Assembly: GCF_031180885.1 (NCBI RefSeq) | Contig: NZ_JAPSLK010000036.1 | Coordinates: 1-64,000, forward strand | Length of the DNA: 64,000 nucleotides | Source of the DNA: Saccharothrix sp. | GTDB taxonomy: Bacteria; Actinomycetota; Actinomycetes; Mycobacteriales; Pseudonocardiaceae | Reading direction: 5' to 3' | Shown: positions 44,229 through 53,435 of the stretch, in pieces | Layout: every line of letters starts with the position of its first letter | How positions within the stretch are numbered: the stretch's first letter is position 1 | Program-made: the position numbers and the translations under genes | The notes under the pieces: model-generated | What the model was told of the DNA's origin: nothing | The model's database searches: none | What the model saw: only the letters and a program-made list of their open reading frames with translations

Positions 44229-44940
44229 TCACCGCGGGGTCCACCTCTGCAGTGCCACCCCGCCGTCGACCACCTGCACCAGGCCGTTGGTCGACCCGGT
44301 CCCGGTGGGCGCCATGCTCAGCCCGCTGTGCTTTGCCTTGACCGCGTAGCCATCGGCCGTCCCGCTGATCCGCCACCTCTGGTTGTCCACGCCTTGTTCT
44401 CGATGCCCTGCACCGCGGAGTTCACGCCGTCGAACGCGCCCTGGTAGCCGCCGCCGACCCACGCCACGTCGGTCTTGACCATCCGGGTGCCGGCCGTGCC
44501 GACCTGCCAGGCGATGTTGGACAACGACCGCTGCGTCCACAGACCGGTCTGGAAACCCTTGCCCTTCAACGAGGTCACCGTCTGTTGTCGATGGCCACCG
44601 GGACGGTCAGGTCGCGCAGCGCCCACGTGCCCAGGCGCAGTCCGGTGCCGTAGAACTGCTCGTCGGTCTGGCGGGTCAGCCGCTGGCGGGCCTGGCCGTC
44701 GCCCCACGACAGGCCGGACGACTCCAACCAGATCAGCGTGGTGTTGTCCTTCTTGTAGAGGGCGAACTTCAGCGGGGTCTTGTAGGCCCGGAGCACGACC
44801 GAGGACGTCTCGATCTCCTGGTAGGTGCCCGCGTCGCTGACCGTGACGCCGACCGCGCCGAAGTTGGTGCCGGTGAGGATCTTGCCGTTGCCCGGGTCGG
44901 TGTACGAGCCGCCGGGTGCCAGGTGCGTCAGAGGGAACAT
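44229..44940 (-). pseudogene. GH31 glycosidase with ricin-B domain, deletion pseudogene
   Basis: Three minus-strand pieces in different frames fit one ancestral protein in order. 44940 to about 44577 encodes the N-terminal GH31 beta-domain (YGTGLRLGTWALRDL). About 44578 to 44400 encodes a strip of the catalytic barrel (GLWTQRSLSNIAWQVG, then MVKTDVAWVGGGYQ with the motif near the nucleophile Asp). About 44400 to 44229 encodes a C-terminal ricin-B repeat (QRWRISGTADGYAVKAKHSG and LQRWTPR). GH31 enzymes exceed 700 aa; here about 235 residues remain. Two internal deletions with frame loss at about 44578 and 44400 explain this. The signal peptide is also gone. Confidence 0.7.
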
Positions 44941-45527
44941 CTTAGTGCCACGGCGGCGGCAACGGAGGCGGCACCCGACCAGCGCCGGTCGTCGAGGCGG
45001 ACGGCCAGGGCGTGCACGTGGTGCGGGTCGAGGACGGCCACCTGGGTGCACACGTCGGGCAGGGACACGCCGTCGACGTTCTGGTGGGTGGTCGTGTGGA
45101 TCATGCGGCGGATGGCGTCGCCGCGGGCACGGGCCGCCGAGAGGTCGTCGGGGTGGCGGGCGCGTTCGCGGGACCACGCGGTGCCCAGCAGCAGCGGGGC
45201 GGCGTTCCACGCCTCGACGAGGGTCGAGCCCGCGACCACCCGGGGCGCGGACAGTTCCACCCGGTGTTCGGCCAGCGCCGCCCACACCAGCACGATCCCC
45301 GTCCGGAACGAGGATGCCATCGACCGGTCGGCCGCCACCGAGCCCAGCGTCGACAACGCGGTCGAGGTGGTGTCGTCGACCTCCCGGGTGCCCAGGGGCA
45401 GCACGACCACGAGGCAGTCGAACCCGGCGGTGATCTCGCGGGGCGCGGCGGCGCGGGCGTGCGGTCCCAGGGCGGCGACGATGCGACCGGCCAGCGGCCC
45501 GCCGTAGCCGTCGAGGACGCCGATCAC
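44928..45527 (-). CDS. Unknown soluble protein, last gene of the SEDS-PBP operon, 199 aa
   Basis: GTG 45527 overlaps the previous stop in a GTGA. The product begins like a Rossmann-type alpha/beta protein (MIGVLDGYGGPLAGRIVAAL) with CLVVVLPLGTREV, then a helical part and a closing DPHHVHALAVRLDDRRW. No catalytic motif or family is recognised. Its last codons overlap the start of the GH31 remnant, so the C-terminus may have been altered by the same rearrangement. By position it belongs to the eight-gene operon. Confidence 0.7.
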   Translation of the reverse strand: MIGVLDGYGGPLAGRIVAALGPHARAAAPREITAGFDCLVVVLPLGTREVDDTTSTALSTLGSVAADRSMASSFRTGIVLVWAALAEHRVELSAPRVVAGSTLVEAWNAAPLLLGTAWSRERARHPDDLSAARARGDAIRRMIHTTTHQNVDGVSLPDVCTQVAVLDPHHVHALAVRLDDRRWSGAASVAAAVALRCSL

Positions 45528-46018
45528 GCGGACCCCGTCATCAGGAACAGCTCGACCTTGACCGTCCCCGGGCCGCCCTCGTCGCCGAGGAACGGCCGGA
45601 TCTGCTGCTCACGCGGCAGCTTCGGAACTTGCCCGACCACGGCCCGCATGAGTTCGCGCGACACGTCCGGGCCGCTGGTCGCGCCCCTCGGCACGCCGAA
45701 CAGCTGCACCAGGCCGACTCGCTGGTTGGGCAGCACGCGGGCGTCCATCTGATTCCGGAACGCTTCGAGCACGCCCGCGCCGCCGGCCGGGACGTCCACG
45801 AAGAACACCACCGACTCCAGCACCAGACCCTCTTGCTGCACCCCGGTCGTCGGCGGAGTCGTACTGGCTGGTGTCGGCGAGGGTGTCGGGAGCGCATCTC
45901 GGGACGGGTGCAGCTCGGAGCCGAAGGCGATCACGACCAGGACCAGCGCCAGCTCGGCGAACAACCAGCCCGCCGACCCGAGCCCGCCATCCCCCTCACG
46001 CCGATACCGCCGCCTCAC
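45524..46018 (-). CDS. Single-pass membrane protein of the SEDS-PBP operon, 164 aa
   Basis: GTG 46018 overlaps the previous stop (GTGA). A basic N-terminus (RRRYRREGDGG) leads to a membrane helix (WLFAELALVLVVIAFG). A Pro/Thr linker on the outside follows, then a compact domain with VVFFVDVPAGGAGVLEAF and VGLVQLFGVPRG. The topology (short cytoplasmic tip, Pro/Thr stalk, small globular head) is that of a membrane-tethered wall-side or accessory factor. Family unknown. Confidence 0.75.
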   Translation of the reverse strand: MRRRYRREGDGGLGSAGWLFAELALVLVVIAFGSELHPSRDALPTPSPTPASTTPPTTGVQQEGLVLESVVFFVDVPAGGAGVLEAFRNQMDARVLPNQRVGLVQLFGVPRGATSGPDVSRELMRAVVGQVPKLPREQQIRPFLGDEGGPGTVKVELFLMTGSA

Positions 46019-47292
46019 TCCGGCCGCTCCCCAACCGGACGCTCCCCTGCCGGCCGCTCACTGCCCTGCCCCGGCCCGCCCTGACCTGCGCCGCTCTGCC
46101 CCGCGCCGGCCGGCGTCGGCTCGGCCGGTTCCGCGGTCGGCGCCTCGGGCGGGAACTCGTCCGCCCCGTTCGTCGCCCGCAGGCCGTCGACCACCATCGT
46201 GATCCAGTTCGCCTCCCGGATCGCGGCCCGCAGGTGCGTGCTGGTGTCGTGCAACGTCCCCGTGGCGGCACCCAGGTCGCGCGCCGCCGACTCCACCAGC
46301 GCCGCCGCTTCGGCGAACGGCTTCTCCGCCGCCCCGACCGCCTCCCGCTGCCCCGCCGTCACCGCGGACACCTCGCGCGCCTCCCCCGCCACCGCGTCCG
46401 CCCGCGCCAGCACGTCCTCGGCCCGCACCACCGCCGCACCCGCCGACGACACCGCCCGCTCGACCTCGTCCACCAGTTCGGCCACCGGCCGCACCGCGAC
46501 CTCCAGCACCTCCGCGCCCCGCCCGATGCGCTGCTCCACGTCGGCCAGCCGGGTCACGTGCGCGCCCAGGTGCGGCAGGCCGTCGAGCAGTCGGGACACC
46601 GCGTCACCCAGCCGTTCCACGGTCGACACCGCCGCGTCCAACCGCTCGGCCGCCCCGCCGAACCGGCGCGCCGCCGACGTCAGCTCCACCGCGAGCCGCC
46701 GGGTCTGCTCGCCCTGGTCGGTCAGGGTGCGGGCGGCCCACAGCGCGGCCACCGGCTCCACCAGGTCGGCCTCCAACCGGTGCACGATCCGGTCGGTGCG
46801 GTCGGCGCGTCGGCGCATCCGGGCCGGTCCGACGTACCGGAACATCAGCACCAGCACGGTGACCACGATCAGCACCGACAGCACGAGCGGGCTCAGCAGC
46901 GGCGGCAGGCTCAGCCAGTAGGCGAAGAACGGCGGCCGCTGCCCCACGTCGGAGCTGAGGTCGCCGGTCAGGTACATGACCTCGGCCACGCCCAGCAGGC
47001 CCCAGGTGAACGCCACCGGCAGCAGCGCCAGCACCCCGCCGGGCTGCGGGACCGGCACATCGCACACCGCACGCAACACCCCCGGTTCGCGCAGCCGCCA
47101 CAGCTCGGCGTCCCGCTCCACGGGCTCACCGGCCACCACCTGCGCCGCCTGCTGCTTGGCGACGCCGAACAGCGCCACGAGGTGCGCCAAGTGGGCGGGC
47201 CGCACGCCCTTGGCCCCATGCACCCCGGTCAACTCGATCACGGCCCGGTCGGTGAGGTACTCGACCTGGCGGGCGGCGTCAGCGGCATCCAT
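46015..47292 (-). CDS. Two-helix membrane protein with long coiled coil, 425 aa
   Basis: ATG 47292 follows GGGGGA. The cytoplasmic N-terminal region (about 90 aa) is followed by two membrane helices around LLPVAFTWGLLGVAEVMYL and LSPLVLSVLIVVTVLVLMF. After these comes about 200 residues of heptad-rich Ala/Arg/Leu/Val helix (RRLAVELTSAARRFGGAAERL, DAVSRLLDGLPHL, RIGRGAEVLEV), and a Pro/Gly/Glu tail. Methyl-accepting-type long helices look similar, but no methylation or HAMP motif is visible. It probably scaffolds the complex at the membrane. Confidence 0.75.
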   Translation of the reverse strand: MDAADAARQVEYLTDRAVIELTGVHGAKGVRPAHLAHLVALFGVAKQQAAQVVAGEPVERDAELWRLREPGVLRAVCDVPVPQPGGVLALLPVAFTWGLLGVAEVMYLTGDLSSDVGQRPPFFAYWLSLPPLLSPLVLSVLIVVTVLVLMFRYVGPARMRRRADRTDRIVHRLEADLVEPVAALWAARTLTDQGEQTRRLAVELTSAARRFGGAAERLDAAVSTVERLGDAVSRLLDGLPHLGAHVTRLADVEQRIGRGAEVLEVAVRPVAELVDEVERAVSSAGAAVVRAEDVLARADAVAGEAREVSAVTAGQREAVGAAEKPFAEAAALVESAARDLGAATGTLHDTSTHLRAAIREANWITMVVDGLRATNGADEFPPEAPTAEPAEPTPAGAGQSGAGQGGPGQGSERPAGERPVGERPE

Positions 47293-47304
47293 GGTTCCCC
47301 CGGC

Positions 47305-49305
47305 TCATGGGTGGAAGATCTGCTGGACGAGCACGATCAGGGCCACCACGAGCGCCAGGAAGGCGGCCAGGGCGAGCCCGATGGTCGCGTTGCGCCGCCG
47401 CAGGATCCGGCGTCCGTAGTCCGCGGCGTGCTTGGCCCTCCGGTCGCGCGACGGGCGTTCCCCGGGCTCCGCGCGCCGCTTGGCCCGTTTGACGACCGCC
47501 CGGTGTTCCTCGATCAACGCCCGGTGGTCCCGTTCCAGCGCCTCGTGCTCCTCCGCCAGCCCGGCCAGGGCCTCCTGCAACTCGGCCTCCCGCGCCGGCC
47601 ACCGGTCCCGCTCGGCCACCTGCCGCCGCAACTCGCCGATCGACGCCCGCACCACGTCCCAGAACACCGCGAAACAACTCGCGGGCTCCACCGACCGCGC
47701 CCCGATCTCCAAGCACACCAACGACAACTCCAGCGACGGCCGCTCCTCGCGCCCGAACGCGCTCGCTCCCAGCGAGGCGACGACGTCCCGGATCTCACCG
47801 TCCTCTGTGGACTCGACAGCCGCGAGCAGCCACTCCGAAGCCTGCCCGGCGAACCGGTGCCGCCCCAGCACCGCCCGGAACAGCTGCCGCCGCTCGGACT
47901 CCGCCCCCACCCGACCCAACCACGACACCGCCACCGCCGGCGCCAACGGCGGAACAGCCGCCACCAGGCGCGCCAACACCTCGGCGGGCGAAGCGGACCC
48001 GGCCAGCAGCCGCTCACCCAACGGCCCCAGGTCACCGACGGCCGTGACCTCCTCGACCACGGCCTCCTCGGTGACCGGGAACAGGTCCGCCAGGTCGGGA
48101 TCACGCCGGTCCAGGCCCAGCGCCTCGAACCACGGCCCCGTCGCGCGCACGTCGCCCACCGCGAGCGCCCGCGCCAGCTTCACCAGGTCGGCGCGGGTCG
48201 GGCAGCGCCGGCGCGCCAGCTCCGCCGACCGGTCGAACCACACCGGGTCCGAGGTCGGCAGCCCGAGGCCGTTCTCCCGCACCAGCAACCCGAACACGGT
48301 GTCGGCGAACTCCGCCGGCAACCCCACCGACGTCCCGCACAACCACTCCACGGCCGGCGCCGCGTTCCCGACCAGCCACGACACCAGCAGCGGCTCGTTC
48401 TCCGCACGCAGGACCCGCTCGTCACCCCGTTGCAGCGCCGGCCACACCTGGTCGGCCGCCAGCCGCCACAACTCGTGCTCCACCACCGACGACACCAACG
48501 CCCTGATCGTCGGCAGCGAGCGGTAGCGGTCCACCGAAGCGGGTTCGCGCACGCGTGCCGCCAGCCACCGCACGGCCGCAGCCTTGTCGCCGAGGCCATC
48601 GTCCTCGAACGACACAGCCTTCCGGTCCAGCCACCGGTCGACCCGTTCCGCCATTGGAGTCCCGCGCAGCGACTCCGGCCACGCCCCGGTGACCCGGGGC
48701 AAGCGCGGGTTCGCCGGGGTCGCCGCCAGGAACGTGGTCCACACCCGCTCCCGCGCCACCGCGTCCGGCAGCACCCGCAGCGCGCCCGCGATCGCCGCGG
48801 CCACCTCGGCCTCCGCCCCGGACACCCGGACCGCGTCATGCCCCTCGACCAGCCCGGTCAGCACCTCCGCCACGGTCGCGGTGTCCGCGTTGCCGCCGAT
48901 CGGCGCGGGATCGCCGGCCAGCCCGGTGGTCGCGAGCGACCACGGCAGCAGCCCCTCACCGGACTCCACGGCGGCCACGCAGCTCTCCCACAGCCGCCAC
49001 GCCTCGGTCCCGTCCACCGGGGCGAACAGGAACTGGCACACCCCGGTCCGCCCGAACCGCCCGCCGCACACCTGCACCGAGAAGCACCAGCACAGCCCCG
49101 AACCGGGCACCTGCACCACCCGCAGCCCCAGCGCCGACCGCGCCTCCAGGTCCGGCGTGGGCTGCGGAACGCCATCGGGCACGTGCACCAGTTCCTGCGC
49201 CACGGACCGGAAGTCGTTGGACGCGCGCCGCAATCCGCCGTCGTCGACCGGGCTGAACCCGCTGCCCGCCACCCCGCCCCACTGCACCAGCTCCACCGGG
49301 ATCAC
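47305..49305 (-). CDS. Large tail-anchored protein of the GTPase pair, 666 aa
   Basis: GTG 49305 overlaps the GTPase stop (GTGA). The N-terminal domain begins IPVELVQWGGVAGSGFSPV with a Cys-containing core (LCWCFSVQVCGG). Its place next to a GTPase recalls the 'GTPase-associated protein 1' group; I can only suggest that. A long helical middle (LVSWLVGNAAPAVEWLCG, RRQLFRAVLGRHRF) and a coiled coil with EAELQEALAGLAEEHEALER follow. A single C-terminal membrane helix (IGLALAAFLALVVALIVLV) anchors it. No enzyme motif is seen. It likely partners the GTPase at the membrane. Confidence 0.75.
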   Translation of the reverse strand: MIPVELVQWGGVAGSGFSPVDDGGLRRASNDFRSVAQELVHVPDGVPQPTPDLEARSALGLRVVQVPGSGLCWCFSVQVCGGRFGRTGVCQFLFAPVDGTEAWRLWESCVAAVESGEGLLPWSLATTGLAGDPAPIGGNADTATVAEVLTGLVEGHDAVRVSGAEAEVAAAIAGALRVLPDAVARERVWTTFLAATPANPRLPRVTGAWPESLRGTPMAERVDRWLDRKAVSFEDDGLGDKAAAVRWLAARVREPASVDRYRSLPTIRALVSSVVEHELWRLAADQVWPALQRGDERVLRAENEPLLVSWLVGNAAPAVEWLCGTSVGLPAEFADTVFGLLVRENGLGLPTSDPVWFDRSAELARRRCPTRADLVKLARALAVGDVRATGPWFEALGLDRRDPDLADLFPVTEEAVVEEVTAVGDLGPLGERLLAGSASPAEVLARLVAAVPPLAPAVAVSWLGRVGAESERRQLFRAVLGRHRFAGQASEWLLAAVESTEDGEIRDVVASLGASAFGREERPSLELSLVCLEIGARSVEPASCFAVFWDVVRASIGELRRQVAERDRWPAREAELQEALAGLAEEHEALERDHRALIEEHRAVVKRAKRRAEPGERPSRDRRAKHAADYGRRILRRRNATIGLALAAFLALVVALIVLVQQIFHP

Positions 49306-51011
49306 AGCTGCACCCCCGACAGCAGACCCAGCTTGAGCTGGACGAGCGCGGCCGACGGGTCGCCGGCCGCCGGGAACTCGTGCCCGCCGTCCAGCTCGAA
49401 CCGGTCCAGCGTGCCCGGCGAGAGCACCGGCACGTCCCCGAACGGCGAGCACAGGTAGAACCGGACCTCCCGCCACCGCTGCTCGAACAGCTGCCGCACG
49501 ACCTGGCCCATGCCCAGCCCGTAGACCAGGCCGCACGTCAGCGCCGACATCACCAGGTCGCGTTGGCGCAGCAGACCGCCCTCGCCCGGGGTGAGCGACG
49601 CGGCCACGTGCCGGTCGATGGAGGGCACCGCGAGCCGGCGGGTCAGCTCGGTCTCCGAGCTGCCCGCGTCCACCGAGATCCGGTCCTCGCCGCCGAAGTG
49701 GATGAGGTTCCACAGCCGTTCGCCGTCGCTGTAGTGGGCGACCACCTCGCGGGCCACGTGCCGGGCGATCTCCTCGCGGATCTCGGGCACGTCGAGGTCC
49801 TGGGTCAGGTCGCGGACCAGCCCGTTCCACACCGACCGCTCCACCACCCCCTCGTGCCCGATGCGGCCGGCGCACCGGTTGGACACGTCCACCAGGTAGT
49901 CGGCCACCCCGGTCACCACCGCGTCGACCGGCCCGAGTTCGGCCAGCCGCTTGCCGCCGCGCACCGCGTGCGTGATCAGGTCGGCCTTGGTCAGGCACAC
50001 CAGCAGCTTGCGCATGGCGCCGTCGTCCTTGCCGAAGTCGCCCTGCGCGGTGAGCCGGTCGGCGATGTCGCGCTGCTGCACGCGCCGCCGGGACCGGGCC
50101 CGGTTGAGGTCGGCCAGGGTGTGCTGGTCGGGGCGGACGCTGCTCATGGTGAGCCGCTCGGCGTCGGCCGGGGGCAGGAACCGGGTGAACGCGGGCTCCA
50201 CGATCGGGTCGATCGTCCAGACCAGGCTGTCGTACTTGGCCAGCGCGCGCTGCCGGTACTCCTGGTCGTAGGTCTCGGCGTTGAAGAACTCGCCGGGCAG
50301 GTCGGCCACCGAGGTGATCACGACCCGGCCGCGCGCGTTGTAGCGCTGCACGATCGGCTGGCGCACCACGGTGCCCCAGCGGGCCGGGCCGGCGCCGAGC
50401 AGCTCCACGTGGATCTGCCGGATCTGGTCCACCAGGTCGCCGCCGAGCACCTCGGCGAGGAACTGCGCGGGCACCATCTCCTGGAGGCTCGTCGGGTCCA
50501 GCGGGACGTTGTCGTAGACGGTCGAGTCGTACTCGCGGCGCAGCGCCTTCATCGGCCGTTCCTCGAACGCCGTGCCGCTCATCTTCACCGGCGGCGCGCC
50601 GGTGCCGGCGTCCCGGCTCGCGGGCGGGAGGGTCAGGTCCTGGTTGAGGGTGCGCAGCAGCAGGTAGCTCTTGCCCGCGGCGACCGCGCCGACCGCCGCC
50701 GCGCTGCTGAACCGGTCGATCCGGGCGGTGGTGCGGCGCACGCCCTGGAGGTGGTGGTCGAAGAACAGGTGGCCGTCGCCGCACAGCCAGTAGACGTCCT
50801 GCGCCTGCGCGGGGTCGTAGTCCGGGGACTGCCAGTGCTTGCCGGGCGCGCCGTGGTCGTCGAACAGGCTCAGCCGCCACTGCGGCCGGCCGGCGGGGCC
50901 GGGTGCGATGGCCAGGTGCAGGCTCGGCGGCCCCTGGGTGGGCGCGACGCCGAAGTCGTGGCCGCACGCCGGGCAGGCGTCGAACGGGCCGAGGTTGCGC
51001 GGTTCGGTCAT
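49302..51011 (-). CDS. Zinc-ribbon TRAFAC-type GTPase, 569 aa
   Basis: ATG 51011 lies 7 bases from the previous stop. An N-terminal zinc ribbon (CPACGHDFG, with a second Cys in YWLCGDGH) precedes a P-loop domain. Walker A is GAVAAGKSYLL, so the second Gly of GxxGxGK is Ala; switch-like DLPGEFF follows VVITSVA; and the base-recognition LTKAD matches N/TKxD. The TRAFAC 'double-GTPase' group of predicted conflict or membrane systems looks like this. The C-terminal half is helical and has a beta-rich end. It probably hydrolyses GTP and drives or gates the membrane partners in the operon. Confidence 0.8.
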   Translation of the reverse strand: MTEPRNLGPFDACPACGHDFGVAPTQGPPSLHLAIAPGPAGRPQWRLSLFDDHGAPGKHWQSPDYDPAQAQDVYWLCGDGHLFFDHHLQGVRRTTARIDRFSSAAAVGAVAAGKSYLLLRTLNQDLTLPPASRDAGTGAPPVKMSGTAFEERPMKALRREYDSTVYDNVPLDPTSLQEMVPAQFLAEVLGGDLVDQIRQIHVELLGAGPARWGTVVRQPIVQRYNARGRVVITSVADLPGEFFNAETYDQEYRQRALAKYDSLVWTIDPIVEPAFTRFLPPADAERLTMSSVRPDQHTLADLNRARSRRRVQQRDIADRLTAQGDFGKDDGAMRKLLVCLTKADLITHAVRGGKRLAELGPVDAVVTGVADYLVDVSNRCAGRIGHEGVVERSVWNGLVRDLTQDLDVPEIREEIARHVAREVVAHYSDGERLWNLIHFGGEDRISVDAGSSETELTRRLAVPSIDRHVAASLTPGEGGLLRQRDLVMSALTCGLVYGLGMGQVVRQLFEQRWREVRFYLCSPFGDVPVLSPGTLDRFELDGGHEFPAAGDPSAALVQLKLGLLSGVQL

Positions 51012-51018
51012 CGCGGGG

Positions 51019-51330
51019 TCATCCGATCTCGGGGAGCAGCAGGGCGAGGACCACGAGCCCGACGGCGACCGGGACCGACCACAGGAGGCCGGCCCGCAGG
51101 CCCTGTTCGCGGCCCACCGCGCGGGCGCGGGCCAGGTGCCGGCGCAGGTAGGGCTCGGCGACGGGTTTGGCGCGCCTGCTCTGCGGCTGGGCGTGCGAAC
51201 CCCAGTCCGCCACCAGCACGGGCAGGTTCTCCTGCTCGGCGCTGTCGACGACGGTGTCGCCGTGCCACACCGGCCGCATCCGCGCCCGCAGGCTCCGGGG
51301 CAGGGACGCCGCCACCTCGGGATCGCTCAC
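51019..51330 (-). CDS. Small C-terminally anchored membrane protein, 103 aa
   Basis: GTG 51330 overlaps the kinase stop (GTGA). Most of it is a charged cytoplasmic region (DPEVAASLPRSLRARMRPVW, RRAKPVAEPYLRRHLARARAV); one membrane helix closes it (AGLLWSVPVAVGLVVLALLL). It has the size of an adaptor between the kinase and the GTPase. No family is recognised. Confidence 0.75.
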   Translation of the reverse strand: MSDPEVAASLPRSLRARMRPVWHGDTVVDSAEQENLPVLVADWGSHAQPQSRRAKPVAEPYLRRHLARARAVGREQGLRAGLLWSVPVAVGLVVLALLLPEIG

Positions 51331-53435
51331 AGCACCCCTCCCAGCTTCAGGCTCACGACGACGATCAGCAGGAACACGGTCACGGCGGCCAGCACCGAGC
51401 GGGACGCGCCGCGGTAGGCGGCGAGCGCCAGCGCGGCCTGCTGCGCGCGCAGCTCGCGGATGACCGCTTCCCGCGTGCCGCCGGCGATGTGGTGCGAACT
51501 GCGGACCTCGTCGCGGATGCGCCGCAACTGCTCCGCGTACGGCGGGTCGTAGTGGTCGTCCCGCGGCCGGCCCGCCACGCACTCGGCGGGCGGGCACCCC
51601 GGGTGCCCGCACTGCGGGCCCGGCCGGTCGTGGGCGGCGATCAGCCGGTCGACCCACTCCTCCAGGCTGAAGTCCGGGTCGGCGAACACGCCCTTGGCGA
51701 ACGGGGCGGCCAACTCCTCGGCGAACGGCTGCCAGCGCGGCGACCGCGACCACCAGTTGGTCAGGTACTCCACCACCCGCGGGTGCGAGTCGACGACGCG
51801 CTCCCGGCCGCCCTGCTTGTCCAGCAGGCCGCGCAACCGGTCGGGGCTGGCCACCGCGGCGATGGTGACCAGCACGAAACCGAAGCGGTCCAACGCCCTC
51901 AGGTCGACGACGTCGCCGTTCTCCCACTGGGCGCGGTAGTCGGCGGAGGTGTACTCGTCGGTGGGGCGGGCGTCGCGCGCCGGGCAGCGCACCGGGCCGA
52001 TCGAGTCGGCGTCGATGAGGACGTAGCCGTCGTGCCCGTCGGCGCGGGCCAGGCGACACACGTTGGCGGGCTTGATGTCGCCGTGCGCGATGCCCAGCGG
52101 GCCGTGCATCAGGTCCAGGCCCCGGGCGAGCCTGCGCAGGTGCTCCAGCGGGCCGCGGCCGGGCACCGGGCGCATCTCCTGGCGCACCCAGCCGACCTCG
52201 CTCACCCACGGGGAGGCGACCAGGACGCACGTGTCCACGTCGGGCTGGTCGGCGACACCGAACCAGCCCGCCAGCCGCGCCGCGACGCCCTCGGGGATGC
52301 GCTCGCCCTTGTCCGCCAGTCGGGTCCGCGGGGCCGCGGGCCGCGCGAGCGACAGCAGGTGCACCGGGGCGATCACCCACGGCGGCACCCGGTTCGACCC
52401 GCCGACCGCGCCGTTGGCCCGCTCGACGTTGCCGATCTGGGCTTCCAGGAAGGCGCGCAGCATCGCCGCGTCCTCGGGGGTGTCGCAGCGGTAGACCTTG
52501 ACGTGCCACACCTCCTCGCCGCCGGGTTCGAGCGCCTCGGCCCGGGTGTAGAGGACGCGCACGCGGAGCTGGTGCGGCTCGCCGCGCGCGGAGCGGCCGG
52601 TGAACTCCCGCGCGCTGGGCACCACGCCCGCCGGCGGGGCTTCGACGTGGATCCGCTTGAAGGAGCCGCCGCCGGTCACCCACGCCGCGATGCCGGTGCC
52701 GTCGCCGGTGTCGGTGGCGCCGCCGGTGCGCAGCTCGGTGAACCGGTCGTGCAGCTCGTAGTCGATGGTCGCGACCGCGTCGCCGGTCGCCTCGCGGATC
52801 ACGATCCGGCCGCGCGGGGAGACCCCGATGCCGGTCGGCCGGCCGTGCTCGACGCGCTGGCCGCCCACGGCGACGATGTAGCGGCGGTCCTGGCCGGTGC
52901 GCCGGACGTGCAGGTTGCCGGCGACGTTGCGCAGCTCGACCAGTGCCGCCCTGGGCACCGCTTCCGCCTCGTCGGGGAAGACGATGCCGCCGGGGCCGCG
53001 CCGCGACACCGGCACCCAGCCCGCCGACGGGCGCAGCACGTGCGGGAACCGGAACCGGCCGAGCTTCAGGGTCAGCACGAGTTGGTCCTCGTCCTGGTCC
53101 TCGTCGGGTTCTTCATCGGTGATGGGCGCGCTGGGTTCTTCGGCGGCGGCGACCACGGGCACGATCTCCACGGTGAAGCCGGGCGCGGGCAGGTCCCGGT
53201 CCACGGTGATCGCCAGGCGCGGGATCGCGCCGGGGTACTCGCGCCGCTGGTCGTCCACGGAGGCGCGCAGCTCGTCCTCGGCCACGGCGGACAGCGACCG
53301 GGCCACCCGGACCACCACGTCCACCGCGGTCGGCGCGCCCGAGGCGTGGTGCGCCAACCACCTGCTCAACTCCCGCCGCACCTCGCGGCCCAGCGCCGCC
53401 TCCCGCCGGTCGTCCTCGCGCGCATGGTCGCTCAT
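51327..53435 (-). CDS. Divergent Ser/Thr-kinase-like membrane protein, 702 aa
   Basis: ATG 53435 overlaps the SEDS-PBP stop (ATGA). The first 330 residues are beta-rich and unassigned. A kinase-like domain follows with VWHVKVYR (candidate ATP-site Lys), FLEAQI (helix C Glu), HGDIKPANV (catalytic Asp453) and LIDADSIG, where the usual DFG is DAD. Later come a Cys cluster (CGHPGCPPAECV) and a C-terminal membrane helix (SVLAAVTVFLLIVVVSL). It may phosphorylate operon partners or wall enzymes, as PknB does, though the altered DFG leaves catalysis uncertain. Confidence 0.75.
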   Translation of the reverse strand: MSDHAREDDRREAALGREVRRELSRWLAHHASGAPTAVDVVVRVARSLSAVAEDELRASVDDQRREYPGAIPRLAITVDRDLPAPGFTVEIVPVVAAAEEPSAPITDEEPDEDQDEDQLVLTLKLGRFRFPHVLRPSAGWVPVSRRGPGGIVFPDEAEAVPRAALVELRNVAGNLHVRRTGQDRRYIVAVGGQRVEHGRPTGIGVSPRGRIVIREATGDAVATIDYELHDRFTELRTGGATDTGDGTGIAAWVTGGGSFKRIHVEAPPAGVVPSAREFTGRSARGEPHQLRVRVLYTRAEALEPGGEEVWHVKVYRCDTPEDAAMLRAFLEAQIGNVERANGAVGGSNRVPPWVIAPVHLLSLARPAAPRTRLADKGERIPEGVAARLAGWFGVADQPDVDTCVLVASPWVSEVGWVRQEMRPVPGRGPLEHLRRLARGLDLMHGPLGIAHGDIKPANVCRLARADGHDGYVLIDADSIGPVRCPARDARPTDEYTSADYRAQWENGDVVDLRALDRFGFVLVTIAAVASPDRLRGLLDKQGGRERVVDSHPRVVEYLTNWWSRSPRWQPFAEELAAPFAKGVFADPDFSLEEWVDRLIAAHDRPGPQCGHPGCPPAECVAGRPRDDHYDPPYAEQLRRIRDEVRSSHHIAGGTREAVIRELRAQQAALALAAYRGASRSVLAAVTVFLLIVVVSLKLGGVL

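Noticed and set aside
45871..49458. Rightward 1195-codon open frame
   Set aside because: Antisense to four operon genes, Arg/Pro/His-rich with no domain; a high-G+C shadow frame.
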